From Rhyacophila brunnea (Eukaryota > Arthropoda > Insecta > Trichoptera > Rhyacophilidae): 64,000 nt of DNA. Under the pieces are notes generated by a model. The model ran no database searches. It saw only the letters and a list, made by a program, of their open reading frames with translations, and was not told the DNA's origin. Below, in pieces: positions 50,701 to 62,114 of the stretch. The first letter of the stretch is position 1. Each line of letters starts with the position of its first letter. The DNA lies in contig JAGYXB010001414.1 in the NCBI GenBank assembly GCA_022495005.1, positions 868,001-932,000 of the forward strand. Direction: 5' to 3'. Position numbers and translations under genes: made by a program.

Positions 50701-51765
50701 ATCAAATTTCGCTATTTTCGAGCAAACATTGTAGAAAACTAAACAGCTCATTATTCGAAACACAATACATACCTACCTGCTTTGGAAATATACTGCAAAC
50801 AGTAACGGCCGTGTCTTTTTGCATTCCGTCATTCAGGTGGCGCAGCAGTATAAAGACGAAAAAGTCTCTTTCTGAGGTAGTTACGGCATTCATAGCGGTC
50901 GGCGAGCTCACTGCCGCCCATAAAAACGTAAAACTGATCGAATCTCGATCGATTCGGGAGTGAGCAGAGAACAAGAAGTCACCGCAGAACGCAACACGCA
51001 CGTCAGACCAATATTCTGCCAATGCGATCGGCAACCTACAAGTCCGGTGTTCGAATTTAGAACTAAGCTCATCGCAGAATAAAAAGCATTGAACGTTATG
51101 TCAAATGTTAGCATGTGGCGCCCTCACTCAGCGGACAACTTAAACTGGTGGATCTATAGGTATACTAATTTCTCGATTCAATTTTTCGAGCAAATCTAAT
51201 CTACATAAAATTATAAGCTAAATCTGCAAAGTTGTGCAGTCTCGCTCAAAAAGCTGTTTAGAATTTTTCCCATATACCAAAGACTTAAAAATCGGTACAC
51301 ATATATTAATGTGATGTGATGGCAATACATTATACTATAATCTGTACATGGAGTGGCTGAGCTGACTGCTCGGGTAACATTTTTCGACATAATATGTGTG
51401 CGGGAAGTTATAGTATTGGTCTTACTTGACCTAAACGGTGGTGTAGGTATTTCATAGGCGGGAATTTGTACGAAAACACTCAACATCCAAACCTTTTGGC
51501 CGATTCACAAATAATAGAAAAAATCATTTAAGCCTCAATTAACTTTCATTGATCGGCAACATCAACACATTGCACCTTTTCTCCATTTATTTGAAAACAG
51601 TTTCACAATATTAAATTAGAGAGTTAAGATTCAGTGGAAATAAAAATTTAATAATAATTACTCCCAGTAGTCCCTTAAAACGAAAATATTACAAATATGA
51701 CAGAATACTATAATTTTTACACCTTCGTAGTATAAAAGTTGGGAACACTGAGTCCCACTTTCTAA
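44786..51765. other. mostly AT-rich stretch with several mixed-composition blocks
   Basis: Blocks at about 45.64-45.96, 47.18-47.46, 48.32-48.64 and 50.80-51.06 kb are richer in G+C and carry overlapping short frames on both strands, none recognised. A plus-strand run reading EGVIEGYGLCPIYDIDNGVE near 48.55 kb is followed by AAAGGTGAGT, a good donor sequence, but an in-frame stop lies just upstream and no acceptor is evident. Confidence 0.35.
49020..49130 (+). repeat. SINE-like repeat E, copy 2
   Basis: Partner of 41605-41700, with CGCATAGTT, GGAAATCCAATGCATAGA and the B-box-like AGATTCGAGTCCC, then AAATATTTTTT. Confidence 0.48.
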
Positions 51766-52354
51766 AGGTGCTTTTAAACGATCAATTTAGTTGTCCGTTC
51801 AGTCCCCGTTTCAGTAAGGCTGTCTGTTAAACTGATGTGTAAAAGCAAAAACTGAAACGGAGACGTGGCAGAATGGATTTGCCATCAGAACTTTTATAAC
51901 CATATCTTACCAGAATTTTTAGAACTGATAATCAAACTGACGTGTAAATGACTAAATGACAGAGTTTACTGAGTTTTATCAGGATAATTAATTATTCTTA
52001 TGGAAAAATAGTGATCGAATACGCAAAAAATCAAATTAAGTATGGCAGTATCGTTTTTTCGTAACTGAGAAAGTAGGTACATACCTAATTAATTGTGGTA
52101 GGTACCTATTTAGCGAAATTAATCTGAGCCTTTGAGGCATGACCGTACTATTTAGTCGGTACGGCAACACGCTGTTGTCGTATTTTTAATTAACTAAGTA
52201 TAATATTTCAATTCAAATTTTTAAAAAAATATTATAAAAATAACATTATAATGTTTAGTGGATACAAATACGTAAGTATATATCGGCTTTTCCCAACTGA
52301 ACTGTCAACTGAGACTGAACGGACACAACTGATCGTCTAAATCTAAAAGGACCC
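51766..52354. mobile_element. TIR element, 589 bp, probably TTAA-type
   Basis: The ends are long inverted repeats of about 60 bases. The left reads AGGTGCTTTTAAACGATCAA then TTGTCCGTTCAGT; the right, inverted, reads GGGTCCTTTTAGATTTAGAC then GTGTCCGTTCAGT. The right flank is TTAA (52355-52358) and the left flank CTAA (51762-51765), one change from TTAA. It has no coding sequence and is unrelated in sequence to family A. Confidence 0.75.
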
Positions 52355-52358
52355 TTAA

Positions 52359-55300
52359 GAGTTGATCGAATGGTTTACTTTACAACGCCTGTATAAATAC
52401 ATACATATGTTAATAATAATAATTTAACCTCCACATTGAAGGGCGTCGTAGTCTCCGTCTGATGACATTGAATGACATTGAATTACGTTTATTATGTTTT
52501 CCATAGTTTAGTAAAGTTTGGTGGTCGGTTACAATGTTTTTTTCATGGCATCTCGCCGACCGCAGCAGAGAATAACGATCGCTAGGTGTCTTGTCACGTG
52601 GTCGACCACTGGCGCATTCACTGCATTCGGTAGAAAATTAATCGAGCGTTGAGAGCATTTACGACACCGCAAAACGATCGTTTAATGTTTAACGCATCGC
52701 AGACTTCTGCGCCATACAAACGGCGGATTGTGAACGATTTGATACACTTTTCATTGAAACGTCAATGAATTTGCGACTCGCCTATTGTCTCTGAAACGAA
52801 TCAAAGTTGAACAATAGACAATCTGAGACATAACAGCGCAGAATGAATAACTCACACCCAGAGGTTATATACTCACAAAATCATGCTGTATCTATGCAAG
52901 CCAGACAAAATTAAATTAAAAATCACATTTACGAATTCTAAGCCGGAGACAAATATGGGCCAGATATTGAAAGAGGCTTGAGCATAAAGTCCACTAAAGC
53001 AGACTTGCGGGGCGCTCGCGCATTTTCTATGTGAATCATCGAAAATACAACGTAATCAAATACGCCAGCGCACACTGGATTTGACGACGCATTGTGCCCG
53101 CCTGCCCCATGAGTCACCGTTGTGTGGCTTTTCAGCCGGACGAATTAACGAAAATACAACGTAGTCCATTCATTGAACACGGCCAGCAAAATCACGCTCT
53201 GGAAGCGTCGTCGATAGACGGGCGAGAAGGCATTATTTAATAACAGAGAACTCATTGTTTAGTTATTGCGTAATTACAAGCCCCGAGAAATAATATAATA
53301 TTTTTATTGCTTTGTTATGAGAGACGCTGATATTAATAATTATTTTGTGCTTCTTGGGCCCCTTATTACATAGGTGAAGGGTAATGCGCGGGTGGGAGGG
53401 GGCCTACTCAGTAGTGAGCGCACCGAACGCTTTTTTGGTGGGCTTTATGCCTAACTTAGAGAGAGTGACAGTACTTACATCAGTGTAGTCTGTAGTCATA
53501 TCATGGAAATTGCGCGTATATAAATAATATGTGGGACATCGTACGCACGTACATATTTTGTCTCAAATTATGCTTTCTTCAATTTCTGGTATTTTTTTAA
53601 TTAGTTCCAAGAAGAGATGCTAAAGAGACATATCTTCAGACATAAGTACTGTACCCACACAATTTGACAATGTCATAAACAGTAAATTCTGCTCAACTCA
53701 CCCAGTAAATCTGGAAAAAGGACAATACTAATATAATAACACTGTTAACGCAATAACCGCAATTATGGTAAATTAAACTATGAAAATATTTTATGAGGTT
53801 GTCAACGCTTTCGGTGGGTTTCGTTTAATTGCCATATCAAATATGTACTTATAAGTAAGTTGTTACTAAAGATATTATAATGACACAATGCATTTTGTCT
53901 AAAGGGATAAAATAATTGCATATAATATGCATAATGTAATTATTATTAGAACGTAAGTACCTAGGTACTTACATTATTTTTGTATTAAATAATATTATAT
54001 TGTAACAGACGACAGTTCATAAAACTGCCATGACAAAAACATTCAACACAATACCCAGCGCAACAAAGGCATAAAACATAATCGTGTATAAATTTCAAAG
54101 ACTGAAATTCCGTCGTTTTATGGTAATTTCTAATAAAACCACAATAAAAAAGAACGTATTTTGCAGCTAGCAACATAAAGCATAGAAAAATCCATATTAT
54201 AGCGAAACCTGTACGGAATAACGTAAAAGAGACGATGTAGGCACTTATTTACAATTCTGTTGATTATCTCTCACTTTTATTCCGTAGTATATAATCATAG
54301 GATCTAATTCTATATGATATAGATATTAGATATACTTATGTACTAGGTATATAGGTAAATAATATTAACAATATGTTTGTAGATTTCAAGATGTTTATAT
54401 TTTTCATTATGCCTAAACCCAGGTACAAACGACCATATTATATAACAACTGTTCACACACATTTGTACATGGCCCCACATCCTAAAACTGGCCCCAAGGC
54501 TAGGATCTTTGTCGGGCCCCCCTACCTATCGCCAAGGTTAGCAGTGTGATGCTCTACAGTAGCGTTTTCCAAATTGACTTCACGGTAAAGTAGGATTTAG
54601 TGTATTTTTTTATATTTCCATCCACTTGAATTGTGGAGTTATCAAGTAATGTCATGATTAAAAATTATATCGCACAACCACATATTTAAAAATATAAACA
54701 TTAATACAGGAAAACAGAGCCGCAGGCGACTTTTTTACTATTAGAGAAAATTTGTGATGTGTGTTTATCTCACTTATTTGTTCGACTCGCCACGCCGGAC
54801 CCTCAGGCTAGAGCCCTGTCAGCCCCCCCTTGTAGGGGCCATGCATTTGTATATGAAGAACATTAATTGTTTTGGTATTCCGTCTACCGTCACAGATGGA
54901 AAACATAACAATACCCAAAAAAATGTTGACAAAGAAGCAAGTGTGGCCATGTTTGGGGGTAATTTTATTTTAATATTAGTAGGTAGGTAAGTACATATAT
55001 TATTTCATCGGAAGTTGCGACGCGCGGTCGGTGGAATAGTTTTATTTTTTAATAAAGCACGAAAACTTATACAATGTTGTTGTAGGTAGAGCGTAGAGAC
55101 CGTCGAAACTAGATATAATTGAATAACAATGATTGCAGGTGAAACGTGTGTTTGTATGAAACACACGATCTAGACATGGATGTCTGTGTTGTGACAGGTG
55201 TTTACTGTTTACTATGAGTTTTACACGAACAGATTTAATTTGGTATGGACTAGCTCGATCACCACTATAGACTGGCCGTAAGACGAAACTATAAACTTCG

Positions 55301-56283
55301 ATTGTAGTGCTAGTTATTGCCCATACTTGGATATTGAAATAAATGGTAATAATTTACAAGGCTACACACTCTCGAGTGCATATACATTATGTAATTATTT
55401 TATAAAAGGGGTAAATGTGAGTGGTACGTAGGTATATCATAGACATATGCAATGGATTCGACACCGAATGCGTACCTATTAAATACAATAATTGAAAAAT
55501 CGGCGAATTATTTACGTTCTGGCAATCGACATGGTGCAGGATCAATGATTTTCACAATGCAATTATGTAATAATATAATAATCACAATTCACAATGAAAA
55601 TACTGAAGTAATCATATTATTTTATACCTATCCAAGATTGTTACTCAACATCGGCATTATATGAGTGTTACAATTATTTGGATATTTGCAAGAAAAAAGA
55701 AGTAGGTGTGAAGAGCATCACAAAACGTATTGTTTCACTGCTAGGAATACAGTTTGTCTCTTTCCAGATCCGTTCAATAATAATTGTTTAGATTGTATAA
55801 TGCATTACATTAATTAATGTGCTTAGTAAATAAAACAAAATTTTCGTCGAAGATGAAATTGCATCGAAATGCTGACGACTCCTAACAATACAATTCCCCG
55901 TGTAAATCAAATAATTGTAGGTAGGTACTTGTTTGAGCAATCAATGCAAAAATTTTGCCCGCTTTGGCCTATCCACGGTTAGTTGAACTAGCGAGCGAGA
56001 CAATTTATTATTATGAAACACTTCAAAATTAAACGATAATATTATTATGGTGTTTCACTTTAAAAAAAATATTAGGTAGGTACATACTCAATTAATACTG
56101 CCCTAATTGCCTATAATATATACTTAAGTCAGTGTTTTGTCAAAATTGAGTTACTTTTAGGAACTTGTTTGTTTTTTACTTTACTGCTTATAAAACAACA
56201 CGAAATACGTAGGTACCATAGGTATCAATTACATTTACTTACACAATTTTGAAATACCTATTAAAATATATATTGCCATTAGA
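52359..56283. other. non-coding stretch with GC-richer blocks
   Basis: About 52.54-52.85 and 52.98-53.23 kb are mixed in composition. GAAAATACAACGTA occurs twice in the latter (53041 and 53151), suggesting an old repeat. No coding was recognised. Confidence 0.4.
54730..54840 (+). repeat. dispersed repeat D, copy 1
   Basis: It aligns with 56284-56402: CTTTTTTACTA, AAATTTGTG, TTATCTCACTTA, GTTCGACTCGCCACGCCGGA and AGAGCCCTGTCAGCCCC. It is GC-richer than its surroundings. Function is unknown. Confidence 0.72.
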
Positions 56284-56402
56284 CTTCTTTTACTAGTACA
56301 GCAAATTTGTGGAGTGTATTAATTTATCTCACTTAACTAGTCGAGTAGTCGACCCGCGAAGTCGGGCCACCAGGTAAGAGCCCTGTCAGACCCTGCCTTA
56401 AC
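56284..56402 (+). repeat. dispersed repeat D, copy 2
   Basis: Partner of 54730-54840, sharing TTATCTCACTTA, GTCGACCCGCGAAGTCGGGC (itself partly palindromic) and AAGAGCCCTGTCAGACCCTG. Confidence 0.72.
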
Positions 56403-57013
56403 TGACTATAACTCCCTCATCTCATATGGGTGTTAATGTATGGAACATACATAATATACAAAGTTTTATGTAATTGTACTTCCCTAACAGTACTTAGGTA
56501 CCTGAATAAATAATAAGTAGATTAGTATTTCGTTCCAGTAGAATTTTAACTCAAGTTGAATTATTAGTGTTTCCTTGATAACTTTACGTCAACCTCCGTA
56601 GCTAGTAATTGAATTATTAGCGTTTAAGTAAGTGATTGTACGCAAATGAGTTCAGTCGTATTTTTACTTGGTAGTTAAGTATTTGGTTTGATGATTTTAA
56701 TCATCGCAGCTTTTCACGGTCATGATTTTCCCACGCACGCGTATGTGCCGCCGTGCCCGACCAAGTTTTCAGCTGTTTTCGTGCGGTCTTATGGTCAAAT
56801 AAGAGGGGTATCAGTGATATTATATATTTTTTTATTTGATATTATTATTCTGGCGTGTCAGAAGTAAGTAGAGTGGAAGATTTAGATACGTGGATGCCCG
56901 AGGCACTGACAGATTTTGAGGATTCCCTACGACACTAAATAAAATAAAAATCATAACTTCCAACTACCAACGTATCTACGTAACAAACATGTCAACGTAA
57001 ATCTCTTTCTTAA

Positions 57014-57387
57014 GGCCATGCATTAGTTGAGACACGGTCTAAAAAGATCGTCGCTAGGCGATGCGCGGTTTGCGGGTCGCGGGTGCAAATGAGGCATGTC
57101 AAACCAAATATTATTTGTCTTATAAATCCAACATGTGTCCATTTAATGTTCTGTTTATTGTTTTATCAGTGACAATAATAATATATTCATTGACATGTTT
57201 TCTTTTTAAAGTGAATGGGTAACGTTTTAAGTCATCTTTACACGATTTAGGAATTATTACGGCCGTCGCAATCACGAAGCAAAATGACGTCCTTCCAGCT
57301 CTACATGCTCTCTCAGAATGGGAGCGAGTGCAAAATTTCGTCGCGCCTATGGTAGAAAATTATTTGGCGTTTCACTGATGAATCACC
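57014..57387 (+). mobile_element. TTAA-flanked MITE, family A, copy 2
   Basis: It is flanked by TTAA on both sides (57010-57013 and 57388-57391). The left terminus is GGCCATGCATTAGTTGAGAC and the right terminus, inverted, is GGTGATTCATCAGTGAAAC, an imperfect inverted repeat of about 20 bases. It is nearly identical to the copy at 63372-63750. TTAA targeting points to mobilisation by a piggyBac-type transposase. The small open frames inside are shared only because the copies are young. Confidence 0.88.
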
Positions 57388-58086
57388 TTAACATGCTGTA
57401 ACTAAAAACAATTATTGGATGCGAGTGATATATCTGTTTGTATAGGTACAAGTAGGTAGGTACCGTATTTGTTTCGAGTGTTTATGATATAGGGCATTAC
57501 CCACTGAAGAAGGAAGCCGATACATTACACGACTGGTCTTACTTTTCGCCCCTCCCGTTGTCTATGGATGACCTGTTATTGCCTGTCATTGTCTATAGAG
57601 TGCTCATACTGACACGTCTGTCGTGTTCACTTGTCTGAGTTTCAGATTTTTTTCAGATTATGTTAACGGAGAATCTTGGAGACCTTGGAGTTCATCTGAT
57701 TTAGTGGTTATGGTTATGTGTTATTAATAATTGGAAGTGACGATCAAAGTAAGTAAACTTCTTCTGTGTATAATAATATCATAATACACTAGGACGTTAA
57801 ATGTCAATGTGACAGTCGATTCTAAACGACAATAACTAATAACATATTTATACTCTTCAGTCAGTATAGAATACCAAACTCTGCTTGCAAGTACGTTATC
57901 AATAAATAGTATGGCAGTGGACCACTCGTTGCTTATGCAAAAAGTTATGCTCAGGCTTTATTAATCTAAAGATGGCGGTGTATAGGGTCATTTGCTGTTT
58001 ATTGCAGGGATTTTGTTATGCTTTTAGTAATAGGTTGGTATGTAATCTAATAAGTACTCAATTTGTAAGACACGCGCAACTTTTTT

Positions 58087-58204
58087 TTATTTTGGTATAA
58101 TCCTATACTTAACAGGTTTGAAGCGTTTCCTGTTAACCTCCTCCTCGTAACCTTTTAAATCTTCTGACAAATCGATTGCGTCAACAGCGTAAAAGAAATC
58201 GCCG
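58087..58204 (-). CDS. possible terminal coding exon, copy 1, unknown gene
   Basis: On the minus strand a pyrimidine-containing TACTTACTTAG acceptor precedes one extra base and then 38 codons and TAA. The peptide includes GDFFYAVDAIDLSEDLKGYE and ends KRFKPVKYRIIPK: acidic first, then basic. A diverged copy lies 1.85 kb to the right. The acidic core (aligned FFxAxDxIDxSEDxKG) is shared, with several differences at third codon positions, which suggests past coding constraint. I do not recognise the family. It cannot be an fng exon: the donor of fng exon 1 is phase 0, and reading this exon in that phase hits a stop within eight codons. It could be the 3' end of a nested gene, or a non-coding repeat that happens to be open. 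Confidence 0.3.
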
Positions 58205-58279
58205 CTAAGTAAGTACAATATGTAATACTATACGCTTTTCATTATAATCTGTAATTTAAGTGAGTACCTAGGTACCTAC

Positions 58280-59028
58280 TAGGGAATCCAATCCCGGGAT
58301 CCCGAATCCCGGGATCCCGGGATCCCGAGCTATTTTCGATACCTATGAATCCCGGGATTGATAAACATAATCCCGGGATTTCGGGATTGATTTTTTTATC
58401 AATTTTTATGGAAAATATAACAGAAAAAATACTTTTAATACAAAATAACTACATTAGAAATAAACTGAGTTTGAATGAAGTTTGATGTGTAGGTTGCCGA
58501 TTCATTTTATTTTTTCACATAGATTATTAAAAATGAGAAAGATTGGTAAAAAAACAATGCTTCGCACTTTTAACAAAGTAATTCCACCATGATATCATAC
58601 GTTTTACGGCAGTTTCATATTTGGCTGACTAATTAGATTTATGAAGCGGAAAGGCCATAAGTACGCCATGATTATTTGCTTTACTATTTTAAATCTCGCT
58701 GATCTATTCATTATATCTTTACTATCAGAAATATCAATCTCATATTAAATTCACATTATTATTTATATTACAATATTATTTACTCCATTAAACTTGTGTA
58801 TTTCCAAGATTTAACGTATACAATATTAACAATAAATGTCTTAAATAGTATAAATTATACTAGATTTATTTTTGACCGATTTTATCAATGTTATTTGTAA
58901 ATATAAAAATTTTATATTAACAATGGAAAAAAATCCCAATCCCGGGACCAGTCCCGGGATCCCGGGATTGTCAAATTGTAATCCCGAAATCCCGGGATCA
59001 GAATTTTGGCTCGGGATTGGATTCCCTA
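58280..59028. mobile_element. hAT-type non-autonomous element with CCCGGGAT subterminal repeats, 749 bp
   Basis: A perfect 8-bp duplication, GTACCTAC (58272-58279 and 59029-59036), matches nTnnnnAn. The termini are TAGGGAATCCAATCCCGGGA on the left and, inverted from the right, TAGGGAATCCAATCCCGAGC. Both ends carry dense runs of ATCCCGGGAT/TCCCGGGATC palindromes (58290-58395 and 58936-59016), likely transposase-binding arrays. The AT-rich interior has no recognisable protein. It sits between the two exon-like copies at 58.1 and 60.0 kb, so it probably arrived after that duplication. Confidence 0.92.
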
Positions 59029-59930
59029 GTACCTACTACATGTTACATGATATTATTACAAATAGAAGATCAAGTGGAAAGCCCATTCAAGAATGTACCG
59101 TTTTATGTCCATAATGTGTTCTAAGGCCTTATAATTTATAATAAATCTTTTTAGCCACGCATTTAGATACCCAGGTACTTACTATAGGTAGATAACTACT
59201 TAAACTTACTACCTACTTAAAATGTAAGCATATTAGTCACTAAGGATAACCATTCTTATTAATAGTAAAATATAAAAGATTGACAGCCCTGTCCTTAAAA
59301 GCTCATCGAACCATATCAACTTGAGTGTGGAAAGCGTAAGGTTCTGCTTGACATATCACATAATATTATACAAAAAACATAATATTGTATTATACACAGT
59401 AAGGTAGTGTACGGACACACCACAACATATGGTTAGCAAAAATACTTTGATGAAACAGCTGAACAAAGGGTTGCTAACATTAGCGGAAATGACAGTGCAA
59501 TAATCTTGCATTTTTCATTATTTTATAGGTTTTAGTCATTTTAGTGGTTCTGCCGTAGTGACTCCACGTAGGTAGAGTCCCTACTATATTACCTAGTCTT
59601 TGTATGTACGATAGTTATATTTATTTGTTCTTTATCCATGGCACAGATGACCCACTAATCATATCCATGTAAGTAAGTTTTGAGGTCCTCTACGATTAAA
59701 CAATAAATTAAAATAATACGTTTAGTATATCGATCTCCGATCATTATTGAAGATGACAATGTCAACTAAAATTATTAGTGCTTTATTTTGTGTACAAGTA
59801 TGTATTTAGGTACGTATCTATATGTTTGAATGGTTATGTTATACTTAGGTTGATGTTAATTGCAGAGATTTTGATATTCTTTGGGCAAAATTGTATACCT
59901 ACTCAATTTGTGAGACATATTTTATATAAT

Positions 59931-60025
59931 TTAATACCCAATCACATTATCGGTTTGAACCATTTCGAGGCCCCCTTTAAAATCTTCAGACGAATCGATT
60001 ATATCATCTGCATCGAAGAACATTC
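59931..60025 (-). pseudogene. diverged copy 2 of the exon-like segment at 58087-58204
   Basis: The minus strand reads FFDADDIIDSSEDFKG and then diverges to a stop at 59931-59933. The first 16 residues align with the copy at 58.1 kb, and similarity continues in the DNA below the stop: both carry ATTGCAG-GATTTTG and ACTCAATTTGT-AGACA blocks at about 57.99-58.07 and 59.86-59.92 kb. The apparent acceptor (CACTAG) would give a different phase from copy 1, and the basic C-terminus is lost, so this copy looks decayed. Confidence 0.28.
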
Positions 60026-61089
60026 CTAGTGTACCTACGTATATAGAGATATAATTATTATGGTAGTGTGAATAGGTAGTACAATATGCAAATGATGCAG
60101 ATGATACAATTTGGGGTCATATTTTTATATGCGCGACAAGAGTGATATACCTACACGGGTAGGTGGTGATACGTGATCGAATATTGGCACTTTTAAGAGC
60201 CTACCTAATGTCGTATCAAAAGTAGATGCTCAGTGACGTCCGAACACTTTTTTTTTAATTTAATAACGTTTCATAAACTTTGAGTTTCTTTCTTTAAACT
60301 TTCAAATCGAATATGAGAGTAATTTCTGAGAAGTCGATTTATTTTGCATTTAAAATTGAGAGAAGAGAACATTGGTAAAATGAACCATGAAAATACATAT
60401 CGCTGTTCAGAAATTTGAGGACACACAATTTTAAATAACAACAAAAACAGGTTAAACATGGCATGCATTGTCATTCGTATTAATAATGCAAATTTAACAC
60501 CCGGTGGACAAATTATACAATAGTGAATACATAGATGAATACATAAGTGGTTTTTATTTTTAATTTGGTGTTAGAATCAAATACTTTCAAAAATCATTGT
60601 CGTAACTTTTTTTTTAATGATTCGGTTTGAATAAATTTACTAGAGAATTAAATCAAACGTAAGGTGTGATCATGAGATTATATTAATTCACCCGCAATTC
60701 ATAGAAAACAATGACGACCGGTTTCGCTCAGTAATCCGTATATTAAATTTAATTGTAAAACCATTGGCGGGAACTGCATATTATAGAAATTAGTATACCC
60801 TTGGCTTAAACATTCAATAAGTACAAGGTATCCACCAATGTCATTTGATTACATTGAGTCATTTTAAATCGGTAAATTTCATTATCTACGACATATTTTC
60901 TGTTGATTTTTGGTTTCACTATTTAGCGTCCTCTGATATGAGTATGTATGAACCCATTATGAGATAACTTAATTAATAGTATGGTGATAAGATTTAAATT
61001 TTAAATTATAACGACGAATAGGAATGTCCGTCAATTGACAGAACGTCACCATGTTATGAAATAGTATAGGTACACAATAAATTACCAAC

Positions 61090-61389
61090 CTGTTCCTTTG
61101 CTAGTTGAAACCAGGTCTTCAAAATGATGGGCAGCCTGAGGTCATGATAATGCCTCGTCGTCTTTACACTGATGAAAAGATCTTCGAGAGCGGTCGCCGG
61201 CGGTCTGGGGGTGGCCGTCGCCGTCGGCGGAGGGTTGGTCACAGCAACCCTCGCTTCGACGGGAATCTGATTGACCGCAGGGCTGGGAACAGACCCAGTA
61301 CCGGCCTGATAAAGTAGCAATGTTCCATAGGCTAGAATCAGGCAGCCGGCTCCGCTCTGGGCGGCCCTTCTCCAGCTTCGCGCGCCCAT
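61090..61389 (-). CDS. fng: fringe, first coding exon (Notch O-fucose beta-1,3-N-acetylglucosaminyltransferase)
   Basis: This exon encodes exactly 100 residues. Residues about 13-29 (from SGAGCLILAY) form a hydrophobic signal anchor after an Arg-rich cytoplasmic start, giving a type II Golgi membrane topology. Residues 31-67 are a Pro/Thr/Ala-rich stem. Residues 69-100 contain EDLFISVKTT, YHDLRLPIIL and KTWFQLAKEQ, which I recognise as the opening of the Fringe glycosyltransferase domain. By family knowledge, Fringe adds GlcNAc to O-fucose on Notch EGF repeats and tunes Delta versus Serrate signalling. The ATG has A at -3 and G at +4, and an in-frame TAA lies two codons upstream, so the start is well fixed. 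The exon ends CAG before a GT at 61088-61089, a phase-0 donor; reading through gives only 11 unrelated residues before a stop. The catalytic DDD region must lie in later exons, which I did not find in this window. Confidence 0.9.
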
Positions 61390-61760
61390 ATTTTACAAAC
61401 ACTTGTTGCACCTCAGCATGTGTACGTAATGCGCGCGCACATCAACAATAACAAAACACTTTCACGACTTCTGTCAATTTTAAACTAGGAACTCCCGCCG
61501 AAAAACAATAGATCGATGTATAACTGTCACACGGGCAAATTATTATCGACGTGCTCACCGTGTATCGCGAGTTTACTAAATAAAAGTCGAGAGCTGACAC
61601 ACGCGCGGCTGCCACCCGCGCCGCCATCTTGGACCTGTTCCCCTCCTACAAAATGCTGCGCGACAGAGACGCGGCTATCTAGGCAGGCGCCACGTGATCG
61701 CTCCGTCTCTGTCGGGCGCGCGCCAATATACCTGGCCCGCAAAGCGGTCGAGTGTTCTGT
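61390..61760 (-). promoter_or_regulatory. fng: fng promoter and 5' leader, CpG-rich
   Basis: This block is far richer in G+C and CpG than the surrounding DNA, as expected of a promoter next to the fng start codon. Reading toward fng it holds a CCAAT box in the opposite orientation (61723-61727), a CACGTG E-box (61691-61696) and CCAAGATGGCGG at 61621-61632. The last matches the YY1/Pleiohomeotic consensus in the orientation often found just downstream of transcription starts. I therefore guess a start near 61.63-61.68 kb and a leader of roughly 250-300 bases. A GGTGAG at about 61559-61564 on the minus strand could be a leader splice donor. No clear TATA box was seen. Promoter identity is inferred from position and composition. 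Confidence 0.6.
61442..61627 (-). other. possible upstream ORF in the fng leader (61 codons)
   Basis: An ATG embedded in the YY1-like AAGATGGCGG motif opens a 61-codon frame, starting MAARVAAARV, that stops about 50 bases before the fng ATG and is out of frame with it. If the leader is transcribed through this point unspliced, this frame would be read first and could lower fng translation. It resembles no known protein. It may equally be a by-product of the GC-rich leader. Confidence 0.25.
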
Positions 61761-62114
61761 CAAGATTTTTTGTTTTAGTATTATTTCTTTTTCTCTCTTC
61801 TAGTTCTCGCTTGATAATGGTGGTGGGTAATTGGCAGGTACAGATCGCCGCTTGTTGTGTGCTATTATTATTATTCTCGGTGTGGAGGGCAACAACGCCG
61901 TAGCGATAGCGGAACATGGGCGAACCGTAAACAGACATACAAAAACATAACAAACCATAGGTCGGGTCTACCAATAATTTTATAGGTAAGTAGATACATA
62001 ATAGAGTTCAACGTTATGAAAGTTTCTGTAGAATGTGATAATATGTATGTAGAACCTACCTACCTATTACCTTCAAAAATGACTTCGATCTAAACTAAAC
62101 ATTCTAAAGCGAAA

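Larger units (their letters stand above)
1..61089 (-). other. fng: probable fng intron 1 (continues beyond the left edge)
   Basis: The donor at 61088-61089 opens an intron on the minus strand. I looked in the DNA to its left for the next Fringe segment, which should open with a Trp-Phe-Phe-Thr-Asp-like block and later carry the conserved Cys pairs and the DDD motif. I found nothing, and no other recognisable host gene except the uncertain exon-like pieces near 58 and 60 kb. The simplest reading is one very long first intron, common for developmental genes. A short second exon could have been missed by eye. Confidence 0.45.

Noticed and set aside
20393..56736. Other Su(H)-type matches (20393, 30768, 40260, 44011, 56729).
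   Set aside because: Their number is at or below chance expectation for YGTGRGAA on two strands, and they are scattered.
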